Below are positions 31,726-42,176 of a DNA stretch of 64,000 nt, one piece after another. Below the pieces are notes generated by a model that was given only the letters and a program-made list of their open reading frames with translations, was not told the origin of the DNA and made no database searches. The number at the start of each line of letters is the position of its first letter. Position 1 is the stretch's first letter. The position numbers and the translations under genes were made by a program. The stretch comes from Chelydra serpentina (lineage: Eukaryota; Chordata; Testudines; Chelydridae), in assembly GCA_037349315.1 (NCBI GenBank), contig JBAIAC010000059.1, positions 15,036,501 to 15,100,500 on the forward strand, read 5' to 3'.

Positions 31726-31862
31726 GTTACGAAATGTCACGGAGCCTTAACAGCATAGCTGGCATAAGCGGAAAAGCGATAGGATTATCCTCAGTGTCTG
31801 CGCCCTACAGCTCTCCTAGCCCAGTGAGACGTTCTTGGTCTCCCATCCCATCTATATTGTAG
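31726..31862 (+). CDS. KCNC1: KCNC1 alternative terminal exon 4a (Kv3.2/3.3-like tail)
   Basis: After acceptor 'ttcttttaaatgaag' the split codon g|gt gives G, then [37 protein letters not shown] and SPIPSIL, with stop TAG at 31860-31862. The pattern GYE-SRSLN-IAG...SP.RRS.SPIPSIL is the C-terminal tail known from Kv3.2a and related Kv3.3/Kv3.4 forms. It is not part of the usual mammalian Kv3.1a or Kv3.1b descriptions. Frame, acceptor, phase and stop are all intact, so it looks functional. It would add 45 residues with a basic, serine- and proline-rich end. It could be expressed in place of exon 4b. RNA evidence is needed to know its use. Confidence 0.88.
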
Positions 31863-32541
31863 CATGGATCAGTAGCAGAGAATGGTCTAAAAAGCTTTAT
31901 TTACAATTAGCCTATGCTATGATGCATATAATCCAGGTGACTAAGTCTGAAGATGTCATGTCTCACAGTAGCATCTCGTGGGCATGGTGTTAACTACTGC
32001 CATTTGGTGACAACACCCTTAAATAGTATAAAGATGACACTAGGTGGGCATTAAATAGTACTGGCGGGCCATATGCTGCATGATATTGGTACATAGGATG
32101 AAGGGTGGATGCACCAGATAACTTCTTTAATGGTGCACCATGCTGGTATGTGCTTATCTTGGCTAATGGTGGATCCACTGGCTCTTATGGAATGGGTTAG
32201 GCATTTAGTCAATGCTGAAACGTGCCAACGATTGAAGATTTTGATTTTCTCAGGATATTTTTGAGCCATAGGAATCCTGCAGGAGTTTGAGCAAACAAGC
32301 ACAGTAGGATGAAACTTTGCATGGGCGCCTATTATAAGTTGAAAGCAATACTCAGATATACTGTAGAGAGGTCTCAGTCTGGCTGACTGCATGGGAAAAA
32401 AAATCCTGTTGAAGAAGAATATGGCTGCCTCTGCATGTAGCTACTCTACCTTTTCCTCCTTCCTTTAAAACTAAAATGCCAAGATTGATTTGAAAAGCAC
32501 AGGAAAGAAGCTCAAGTATTGATTGTATTCTTTACATGCAG
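31863..32541. other. intron / 3' UTR between alternative terminal exons
   Basis: Either intronic (when exon 3 splices to 32542) or the 3' UTR of the 4a isoform. No exon is recognised. The acceptor for 4b at its end ('gattgtattctttacatgcag') has a good polypyrimidine tract. Confidence 0.65.
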
Positions 32542-32606
32542 ATCTTTGCAAAGAAAGTCCTGTCATTGCTAAATATATGCCAACAGAGGCAGTCAGAGTG
32601 ACTTGA
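32542..32606 (+). CDS. KCNC1: KCNC1 terminal exon 4b (canonical Kv3.1b end)
   Basis: Following acceptor 'attctttacatgcag', the split codon g|at gives D, then LCKESPVIAKYMPTEAVRVT and stop TGA at 32604-32606. This is the canonical Kv3.1b C-terminus as I know it from mammals, apparently unchanged at every residue. The exon is tiny (21 sense codons including the split one) and easily missed by ORF-based annotation. It shares the phase-1 donor at 29751 with exon 4a, so the two are alternative 3' ends. Confidence 0.95.
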
Positions 32607-33535
32607 CAAGGCGAGATGGAGATGAACATTGATGGCTAATAAACATCTGTGTGGAACTGTGCAGGCATAGAAGACCTCCTCATTTGGACAAAGTAAACTC
32701 GCTCCATGCAGGTTTTAAGGATGATTCTATGTGGTTTCAGAGTTGTACTAGAGATGCAGGCTTTTTCTACGGCCAAAATGTAACAAAACTGTAGAAGATC
32801 TCTTCTTCCTTTCTTTTTTGTTTTGTTCATAGCATGAATTGCATGAAGTAAACAAAAACTGCAATTGTATGATTAACTTTAAGGGGAGGGAAAAAAGCAA
32901 AGTTATATATTTTCTTTGAAAGCTCTTTACTTTTACATACATTGTTGTAGCCAAAATGTAAAACATTATAAAACTGTACATTTCTTTGCTATGGATTGCT
33001 TCTTTTTGTATACAAGATACAGAGTAATGGTTTTAAAAAGTGCAATCAGGCAGTCATCGGTCATATTGACCATGCCTTCATAACTCATCACACTGACATG
33101 GAAATCAAGAACTTTTAATTCAACTAGAATTGTGTAAATTTAGGAAACTCCTTTTTTTCCTGTCTGTTTTTGTTGGCATGCTTGTGACACATGGGACCTT
33201 TCTTTGGACCTGATGGTAACAGCTGGTCTAGATTTAATTTCCAGCTCTGGTTATGTTGTATTTTATTGATGTATAGATCCAACGTGAAGACCCTTCATAA
33301 CAAATTGTTCATATTAAGTAATCAGTATGGATTTGAAACAAAAAAAAAGTGTTATTTTAAAACAGACTTATAGTACAAAAATCAGGAGAATACTCAAGTA
33401 TAAACTTGTCTCAAAGTTTAAGAAACAAGACAACAGCATTGTATGCAATTTAGTACTTCTGAGTAAAACGCATGCACAATGTTATGCAAAAACAATTCTA
33501 GCATGAAATAAATTTTGTATCATGGTTTCAGTGCC
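32607..33535 (+). other. KCNC1: KCNC1 3' UTR (predicted)
   Basis: AT-rich sequence from the Kv3.1b stop to a canonical polyadenylation signal AATAAA at 33507-33512. Further AATAAA hexamers at 33609-33614 and 33815-33820 could extend it. No cDNA is available here, so the end is a prediction. Confidence 0.6.
33507..33512 (+). terminator. AATAAA polyadenylation signal, KCNC1
   Basis: First canonical hexamer I noticed downstream of the exon 4b stop on the + strand that sits in a plausible context ('gcatgaaataaattttgtat', with T-rich sequence following). Alternatives are at 33609 and 33815. Confidence 0.5.
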
Positions 33536-33861
33536 TGCTGTACAGTGTAAAGCAGAATTATTTTCGGAAGTGATCAGGGGTTTCCAGAGAGTTGCTTCTG
33601 AAATCTTGAATAAATACATAGTGTTCCCAGCAGAAATGCTGGAGAGAATCTTGGTATTGGTTTGATTCTAAAATGATAATTTTGGTTAGCGGATAACAAA
33701 TGAAGCCTGCAAACACTTGATACAACCAGTGTCTGAAGTTTTCACAGCACTAGTAAATATTACCAGGGAAGATAAAATCTAGAATTATTTAGGTCTCTCT
33801 TCATCTCCCCCAAAATAATAAAAGTTTGTCTTTTTAGTAGATGAAGTGAATTCATTTTTTC

Positions 33862-34202
33862 TTACTTCTGTGAGTCTGTCTTAACTTGTTCTTCACCAAG
33901 CCATAATAATTCACCAGCTCTGAAACTTTGCATGAGGTCCAGAGCTAAGCTACTGCAGGTGCCTGAGTTATGTCTTAGTGCCAGATATAAAGGGCACCAG
34001 CAGGAATTCAGGAAAGGAATGACATTGTACTTCATTTCAGATGCCACAAATAAAATGTATGGATTGTCTGCCAGGACCCTTCTAGTAGCTTGAACATTTC
34101 TGGTAAAGTATTTCTTTAAGAGTTCCCCTTTTGCCATCATATCAGACAATTTAATACATTCGGCAGCATTCGAGCCAGAAGGCAAGGAGGCATCTGGGAC
34201 TG
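33862..34202 (-). CDS. terminal coding exon, candidate 3' end of SERGEF
   Basis: On the minus strand a strong pyrimidine-rich acceptor (…'tttttcatttccatcag') leads into an open exon of 341 nt that ends at TAA (33862-33864). With one base from the previous exon it reads A-VPDASLPSGSNAAECIKLS, then DMMAKGELLKKYFTRN, a hydrophobic middle (NPYILFVASEMKYNVIPFL), SCWCPLYLALRHNSG and ELLWLGEEQVKTDSQK. The acceptor phase (needs one preceding base) matches the donor of the SERGEF exon at 46216-46377, whose last base G would give alanine. SERGEF lies tail to tail with KCNC1 in mammals, so this is where its last exon is expected. However, I do not recognise the sequence in the human SERGEF tail I know. 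It could be a diverged or alternative tail, or a different gene. An open frame continues upstream through the intron to 34335, but that part has no coding look. Confidence 0.6.
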
Positions 34203-36827
34203 CTGATGGAAATGAAAAAGAAAAAACAGAATCTGAGAGGTCCTGAGGAATTATGAATAAGAAAATCAAGGAAGATGCACCAAAGGCTATGGTAAGTGTT
34301 ACAAACAAAGAAACACCACCACCACACATACACACACAACATCCTCATAGCCCCATAAACCTCCACCTCCAGAAAGAAAAAAAGTGCAGCTATCAGACAT
34401 GAGATTTAGGAAGATTAACACTGAGGATCTGAACTTGAAGCTAGTAATGAGGCTCCTTCATCTTTTCTGATTTAGCATTATGCATTCATTTCTAGTTGAG
34501 CCTGCCTTCTTTTTATAGGAGTAATTTTCCATCTCTGTTTCTATCCTGGCATGGTCTTCCTTGATAAAGGCCAATTTCTTATCTCCAGAATGCAAGCTAA
34601 TCCAGGGTCCAACCTTGCAGAAGCTAATGTGGGGTTTTTTTGGTACAGTGTATTAAGGATCTAAAAATAGATTTATTTGTTATACTTTTGTATTCATTTA
34701 ATAACATTATTCAGAGACCTGGTGTGAAATCTGCTCACATTCCCTTATTACCATAAAATAATTAATACTGATAAAAATTCAATCCAATAAATCCCACACA
34801 GGTGTTCCCCTTACTCAGTGCATGGTTCAGATAAGAGTCTTCCCTTTAATTAACAGCTTGAGTACCCAAGCCCTGAGATAGTTGTCATTCTGTCCTATTT
34901 TCTCCCGGAACCATGTTACCAGTCTGATGCTGGGGTCTTTCACTTAAAATCTCTCTCTTTGCTTATTCTTCTCTCCGCTCTGCAGTAATTGAGTTTTCTG
35001 GATGCCTTTCACTAAACCTTCAGAAATAGAACTGCATTTCCCATTCAGGAGGCACTTTCAAAACATAAGGCCCTTGGCAATTCCACGGTTCCCTTTTGCA
35101 TGACAGAAAATGTACCACCGTGATGACAGACCCCCCCGATCTCTCCCTAAGCAATTCTGACAGTCCAGCGGGCAACAGCTGAGAGACTTGAAAGTTCTAG
35201 AAGCACTCACGCTAGGAAGCACTAGTCAGGGCAGCAGTGATGCCAGCAAAGTGCCCAGGGAATCAGGCTTTCCCATTTGCCTACACAGGCTGTTTGTTAT
35301 CTGAGTAGGTTGTGCTGTATTAACATGACGACGACATTTATGAATTCAAATCTGTCTCTTTCACAGCAGGCACGTCGCACTAAAAATATTACACCCATTG
35401 GGCCTGACTCTAGTCTCACATTAGTTTTATACTGCTGTAACTGTTGAAAGTTACTCCTGATTTTACACCTGTGTAAATAAAATCGGAATCCGGCAAATTG
35501 TTTTGATTACACTCCTGGCCCTTTAAGCTTCCCTCTGCCCTGGAGGAAATGAGCACCCGCATTTTTTATAGGAACGTGGCTTTATTCAATGGAGTTATAT
35601 CTATCTAGCCTCCCATCACTAGTATCGGAGGTCTCCAGAAATCCCCTGCATGATTAGTGGCATTTTATGAGGCTTTAACAGCAGATTAATAAATAACATT
35701 GAAAACATCCCTGTAGTCACACAACTTGCATACGCATCGCTCATCTCTTCCAAAAGCATGTAGGCATTATTTTTCCTGGATCAGCTTGACACATGATATA
35801 TGACATGCTGGCTCTACCACGGTTACTTCAAACAGTAAGGAAATGGAAAGTGGTTTCTATTCTCTCATGCCAGAGAGGAATCTAGCTAATCATGCTGTGA
35901 TAACAGTCAAGTGTAATGGTCATTAATCTGGATAAAATGATTTTTCACATAAATTGCTCTCGCTCTCTCTTTAAAGTTTCAGTGCCTAAAAGAAAATACA
36001 TCACTGAAATGAATGGACGTTGGGACAAATGAGCAGGCTAGAATGCAAGGGAGATAGAGCAGAGATAAAGCAATGAAATGCAGAAACGAGCTGAGCACAG
36101 AAGCACTTATGAAGAAGATACCCCGAGGCAACAAAAAAAAAAAAGAAGCAATATTTGCCCTGCTCCCCCACCTAACGGCTCTCCTCAGCTTTAACAACAA
36201 GGCAGGCTACCACTTCCTTTCCCCAGAAATACCCCGGAGATAACCTTGTCTTCAACCTCATGCACTAATTGAACTTTTAATTTATGCTGAATTTATACAG
36301 ATTGCCTTTTAGACCCTCCTCTTTAGATTTCCAGACATAATGCACCTCTCCGTGTAGCAGTGCCGGTCATCTTTCATCCATTCATACAAATCTTTCTCCA
36401 AAATAGTAGCTGAACTATTTGTCTGATGTCTGAATATGAACACTATTAATGATCAGATATTAAACATTACGTCAATTAACTACTTTAAACTTAACAACCA
36501 CGTTAAAAAATATATTGAAAAAGCATGCATCTTTTATAACTCCTTCTCTCCCCCACCACAATGACTATAGACAAAGACGCTGAAATCGTAAGGAGGCCTA
36601 CAATGAGGCAAATACTTTCAAAAATAAACAGCTGGGGATCTATTGTTGAACCCAGTGTGTATGGGTAAGATTTTCAGCCCTCAGCCTTCACTTGTACATT
36701 GACAAAACTGCAGATGCATAAACTTGCAGCTGAACTTCGGAAGGTCAAGCACCGTCCACACCCTTTAAACAACCCAACACTAGTGCATGCACATGTGTTT
36801 GCACCTTCACCTACGCAACCCATCATG
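34203..36827. other. non-coding, intron on the minus strand if SERGEF continues
   Basis: No exon is recognised. It includes a CA/CAC-rich stretch at 34313-34340 and palindromic-repeat-like sequence near 35398-35498 ('cctgactctagtctcacatt' with 'taaaatcggaatccggc'). The open frame at 35979-36200 (minus) shows no domain. Confidence 0.45.
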
Positions 36828-36922
36828 ATCCTGATTCAACAAAGCATAGAAGCACCTGCTTAAGTCCTGGGTAACGTCAAGTGGACTTAAACACTCGCTC
36901 AAGTGTTTTGTTGAATCTGGGC
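36828..36922. repeat. palindromic MITE-like repeat
   Basis: The ends 'atcctgattcaacaaagcat' and 'gtgttttgttgaatctggg' are inverted repeats. The inside carries 'cacctgcttaagtcctgggt' on one side and 'ggacttaaacactcgctcaa' on the other. It is the cleanest copy of the family also seen at 8214-8350 and 11313-11450. Confidence 0.65.
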
Positions 36923-37404
36923 ACGAGGCCAGTGAGTTTGGCAGATGGGGTGTGTCAGGGAGCCAGCAGCATGAGGTCCCCCAAGTGATCTTGGGCCGTG
37001 GAGAACCAAGTGTAGTAGAGCTCCACACTACCATGCCCCCTACAACAGAATGGAGGGGAGGAAAGGAGGGAGAACTACACTAGCAAAGAGTTTCCTTAAG
37101 CAGTGCAAAGTGGCCATAGTAGACCAGCGAATGGAGCCCACAGTCCCCTCTTCAAAAAGCTTCCAGTCAAAATGGTGTGAATGAATGTGTATTCATGTAT
37201 GTAGGTCCCTGTACAGCACTCATCACTGTGGTGTCCAAGTGTGAGGGAGACGAGAGAGAAAGAGAGGGGAACAGATTTTGATCTTAATTACACAGGCATA
37301 AACCCTGAGCAATCCTACCAATGAGATTTAAAACAGCCAGAGGGCATACATTTTCTTTATTCTCCCCACTATTAGGAATGTGTGTTTTTATATGTGACCA
37401 AGGA

Positions 37405-37575
37405 ATGCAGCAAGGCCTAGTAGACAGAGCACTGGACTGAGACCTGGGATCTATTCCCAATGCTGCTGTAGGCCTACTAGGTGGCCTTGGGCACCACTCT
37501 GTGCCTCAGTTTCCTCATCTGCAAAATGGGGATAATAATACTGATCTCCTTTGTAAAGTGCTTTGAGCTCTACTG
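37405..37575 (+). repeat. MIR-type SINE, well preserved
   Basis: The order 'gtagacagagcactggactg', 'agacctgggatctattccca', 'cactctgtgcctcagtttcc', 'tcatctgcaaaatggggata' and 'tttgtaaagtgctttgagct' covers most of a forward MIR. It is the best copy in the window. Confidence 0.85.
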
Positions 37576-39900
37576 ACAAAAAACACTACATAAGAAGTAG
37601 GTATGATTATTACTTACAGCTATTGTCTTACCACTTATGGCTAAGATATGAGGAACAGGAACCTGTCTTTACTGAATACAATAGCTCTTGCCATGTCTTT
37701 TGTATGCTGCAGAATATAGAGGCTCTTTACGAATTCCTTTCTTTTTCATTTTAAAGCAGGGGGTTGCTATTAAGAAGAATTAAGCAGCACCCACATGGCT
37801 ATTATGGCAGGCAGAGGGTGTTGATTATTAATCAGTTAATCTTCAATTGTGCTAGCTTAGGTGCCACTTGGTTTGGAGTCAGTATTTTTACTCAGTTTAA
37901 AGCACTAAGAGCTTTGTCATTAGAAGCAGTGTGCATGAAATTGATGGCACAAACAGAATAAGAGGGCAAGAAAATTTCTCCCCACTTCTGAAAAGGAAAC
38001 TTGCGGAAATGCACAAGGTCTTACATTAAAGGTCTCCTGTACACAGAGGAGGAAAGAGTCTCAAAAGCTCTTGAGAGTCAGGTTCACAATTCCCATTGAA
38101 AGTCTGTGGGATTTGTTCTCCTGAATTGCTTTGGAACTTTTGAAAATACCTACTGCACTCAGGAGAAATCATTACATCTGGAAAAAGAGAAGGAGCTGGA
38201 GGTGAAGCAATCTGTTAACAGAGGCAAAACGTTGAACACAAATCAAGAGATTGGTTAAAACCAGAAGCATTTATCCAGAGCCTGCTAAACTTTGGAGGGT
38301 CTGATAAAAAGGGTTCTAGATTGGAACCATTCCTCATTCTGGCTCCTCTCACTGGGGAAGTTTTGCAAAATCAAAGCCACCTCTAATTTTGCCCTCTCTA
38401 AGGCAAACGTTAATTCAGGAATAATTACCTTGCAGCATCTTATTCTCTTTTCAGCCATGCTCTAGTGTGTTCTCTTAGTGCTCCGTACATTTACATTTCT
38501 TCACTTTCTTAAAATATACAGTATGATTCAGATTAAAACAAAGTCAGGAGACATCTGTGCAGACACCATATCCATCGCTGGCAGCTCTGATCTAATTTTC
38601 CCTTTCCCATTCCACAAAGGCAATAATAAATACAAACTATTTTTGCATTAAGAATTGTTGGAAAATGGAGACCGCTGTTTGAAAAGTCAAGGCCCCATCT
38701 ATAGTGTCACCGTGGAGATTGGTTGTATGGAGGAGGAAAAGAGTGGGAGAGGGAAAGAGGTCATTTCTGTCCTTGCTGCTGCCCATCTGTCCATCCATCC
38801 CAAGAGGTAAAGATTATTCTCTTCATTCCAAAATGGGGGAGTTGCCATATTAGACTGCTACATGATAACAGCAGTTGTCTTACTGATATAGTTTCTCAAA
38901 TTTCACCTGCAAGGAGTACACAGTAAATGACGCTCGCTACAGTCTTCTTTGAGATGTTTACTTAACAAATGACTATTTCCACACAACATACACATTTTTA
39001 GGGCTTTTAAGCAGTCCTTCTTAACATGGAGCAATGCCTTTGAGACCAGAGTTTATCTGAGAGAAATCAGTAAGGACAAGATCCTAACTTTATAGAATCA
39101 GGAACATGAGCCAAACAAGGCACAAACACATCATTCCCCCTACAAATCTCATTAATATTTGTTGTGCAACCAAAATAAAGAGATTGGGGCTGGGACTCTG
39201 AAGGTTCAAAGTTTCAGCTACCTTGTGTTAGGTGCAGGTTTCTGCAACTTTGGTACATACCCCAGCTTTCTGGCATGCAAGTTTTTCACCATTCGAGAAC
39301 ATCTGAAACTGAAGGAGATGAAAATGATCTTCCATACGTTGCATTGTTTTGCAACTACTGGGAAAGTTTGGGGCGGGTGGTGATGTTTGGGTTTTTTAAA
39401 GTATTTTCCTGTCTTTTCAGAATTTTTGGCTACTCAAAGTATTTCAGATGATTGCAAATACACCGACATTATCTAAACATTAGTGGAGAGATCTTGGATC
39501 TTCTTGTATAAAGAGTGAACTTCCCATGCAGCTAAAATAAAATAAAAACCAAGTTTACAATCTGCTCTAAAGGCATTGGAACAGCTACAAGAAAAGAGAT
39601 TTAAAAGGAACTTGGTGTTAATCAGAAACATAAACTAAAGGTTATATTTTTTGAGTAACTGAAAGATCTGTAAAAACAACGAGGCGTCCTTGTTTCTGAT
39701 ACTGGCTGGGCAAACAGTGAGACAGATGACTGAAGCGTTGCCTATTTTCACATATACTGCATGCTTCTAGCATGAGTTTTCCCTAATCACATACACCAGA
39801 TTTTTTCAATCACCAAGTTGATAAGGGCCCATGGAACTGGATGGAATGACTCCCCTTGGCTTCAGCGAGTGCTGGATGTGGTTGTACCCACAAAATAATG
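37576..39900. other. non-coding, no feature recognised
   Basis: AT-rich sequence. Short open frames on both strands show no domains. Confidence 0.45.
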
Positions 39901-39951
39901 ATTTCTATAATGAGGGATGTACATCCCTCATTTCTATAATGAGGGATGTAC
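39901..39951. repeat. tandem duplication with a perfect palindrome
   Basis: The 22-mer starting 'atttctataatgagggatgt' at 39901 recurs exactly at 39930 (29-bp period). Between and overlapping the copies is the perfect 18-nt palindrome GAGGGATGTACATCCCTC. It lies in an otherwise unremarkable region. Confidence 0.85.
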
Positions 39952-40140
39952 TGCAGATCAGTGTGAAGGGAACTTTGAATTTCAAGATGTGATTTTCCTG
40001 TGAATAAGCTTGCTAATTTCAGTAATTCATCATCTGGTATATATAAAAAAATAAGATACTTGCGTGGAGTGATAAAATGATGGACAACTTTGTAAAATAT
40101 GGCAGCTTGTCTCTTCACTCTGCCCAGAAATAGGAACACT

Positions 40141-41040
40141 GCTCTCCTTAACTGACTGCCTCGTCTTCATGACCCCCATGGAGCCTTCCCTTATTTCCTT
40201 CTATACTCTAGCCCATTCCCTGTGCTTCCCAAATGCCAGGCTCCCACATTCATCCTACCTCCATGCTGCACCCATCAGAAACAGCCTCCCAGTCTGATTC
40301 CCTTTGTCTCTTTTCCGAACTCATCTTAAAAGACCCATAACTCCAAACACAGTCTAGAAAATAAACCTCACCTGGATCACCTGGATCGATCGGACTTCAG
40401 CTGTCGTTAAGACTGCGCTGATCACAACACGTCTGCCATTCTTCTCGCACTCTTGCCTTTCTTCTCCACGTTCGTCCGAGAAAAATCCTGCTGCAAAATC
40501 CTACCTCAGCGCCTCAACGTGGTGCAGCGGTGACCCTGGCCGTCTGACAGCTATGGTAGCAGGGCATATGCCCCGATAGGTTTTACCATGCTACAAAGGT
40601 GTCGGACTATCCAATCCAGGGGAGGGTTGCTCTCTCAGAGGAAAGAGCGCTTTTCCTTCTCCTTAGAGGTTGAAGGCTAGCTAAGCTTGAGGAGGTACGC
40701 ATGCCTGCCCACCTAGCCAGTGGGATGGCTTGAAGTTAACGGCTAAAACACGAGAAAATAAACGTGAAATCTTATTCCTTCTTCAGCCTCTCAGTTTCCC
40801 TGTGCTCAGTCACTGAACCTAGCAAAGGTACTCCTCTCCCATCAGACACACAGAAACTACCTGTAAAGCAGCTCCAGATGGCAAGAGTCATGGAGACACC
40901 AACAGTACTCAGTTCATATAGATGGCTAGGGATGCCAGTGTTAGATAAGCAAAGGTTTCTGAGCATCTACCAAAAAACAGAACTGCAATCAGGAATGTAA
41001 GCTAGCAAGAAGGCCAACTAATACAAACACCTATCCTGGC
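40141..41040. other. unassigned block, GC-richer, possibly an old repeat
   Basis: The left part (40141-40370) is C+T-rich ('gtctcttttccgaactcatc' then 'ttaaaagaccc') and resembles a LINE 3' segment in reverse. The middle (about 40500-40760) is GC-richer, with 'acgtggtgcagcggtgaccc', 'atgccccgataggttttacc' and 'ggatggcttgaagttaacgg', and ends in a short A-rich run. The right part has an open frame on + (40764-41000) preceded by 'attccttcttcag', which could mimic an acceptor. I do not recognise any of it. See findings. Confidence 0.35.
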
Positions 41041-41935
41041 TATCCCTATCTTCCTACCACCTCGGAAATAATAATAAACAAATGCTTCCCTCCCTCCACC
41101 CAACAAACTTAAAAAGAAAAGTCATTTGCCTGCTCTGGTGCACAGAGGGCTTGTCTGAGTAATAATTAGATACAGACTGCATATGACTTTCAAACAACAA
41201 AAGTATATAAAATCAATTCTACTTTTTCCTCCCACAGCCTGAAGCTGTCTAGGCTGAGAGTCACCTCTGAACTTGTTGTCCATTGAAAAGTGATTTAAAC
41301 TCCACCTTATTTCAGTATGAATGTTGGGCATGTCATAAGGTTTATTTTCCCGCAGGCAATGAAAAAAGAGAAAGTGTGCATATTATAACTAATTGCACTG
41401 ATGTTTGCGTACTCTTTCCTAATGTTATATTACAGCCGTGTCAGTTTATGCTATTTGCAGCCCACTGTGTACATCTGAATATGGATGTAGCATTCAGTAT
41501 GTAAAAGGCTACCTTTGTTTAGTCATGAAGACCTGCATAATAATGTTATTCTTTACACCTAGCATTTATGTAGCACATTGGCTTTGGGTTCTACCACTCT
41601 GGAGGATGGATGTCAGAGACTGGCCTTCTCAGTGAGGACATGTAACAATGAAGAGTCCTAGTTGCTCTCTGGCAAGCAACAAGGAAGGTGATTTTTGCCA
41701 TGAGTTGGAACCTTTCATTGTGTTCTCCCTTTCTTACAGATCACACCTTCAGCTGAAAGTCTCTGTGCGCAGAAGGTATCAGCTGATTTATCATAAGGTT
41801 TTATTCTTCAAAACCAAACATACTGACACATAAAAACAGGGGATTTATTTTCTAATGAACAAACACCAACTTACTATTAATACTGAATACTGCACTGTGT
41901 ACAGAGAATTATTATACATTATTTGCGCTAGAATC
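41041..41935. other. non-coding, no feature recognised
   Basis: Several short open frames (41283-41504, 41438-41635, 41648-41833) overlap or follow one another with no domain and no coherent splice signals. Confidence 0.45.
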
Positions 41936-41939
41936 ATCT

Positions 41940-42035
41940 CTAGTTGTCCCAACTGAGATTGGGACCCTCCTTCCCTTGTGCGAGGGGTTGTACAAACACA
42001 AAACCCCTACCCTGAAGAGCTTACAGTAAGAGTGG
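41940..42035 (+). repeat. ancient dispersed repeat, same as 25235
   Basis: 'gagattgggaccctccttcc' is followed by 'gttgtacaaacacaaaaccc' and 'ctgaagagcttacagtaaga'. This is a third copy of the repeat seen at 1560/2658 and 25235. It runs directly into the inverted MIR that follows. Confidence 0.55.
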
Positions 42036-42165
42036 AAGGAAGGAAGTGTTGTTAGCTCAGTTTTAAAGATGGGGAACTGAGGCACTCGTGAAGCCTGTGG
42101 CAAAACCAGAAACTGAACACAGATCTTCTTGGGTTCCAGTCCAATGCCTTAACCACAAAACCCTC
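42036..42165 (-). repeat. MIR-type SINE, inverted
   Basis: 'aaagatggggaactgaggca' and then 'gcaaaaccagaaactgaaca', 'cttgggttccagtccaatgc' and 'cttaaccacaaaaccctcct' form the inverted MIR order. Confidence 0.7.
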
Positions 42166-42176
42166 CTTCCCTAAGG

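Noticed and set aside
40741..41000. Possible SERGEF or KCNC1-linked exon at 40764-41000
   Set aside because: An acceptor-like 'ttccttcttcag' is present on +, but neither known gene has a matching domain there. The strand is opposite to SERGEF, so it is kept only as an unexplained block.
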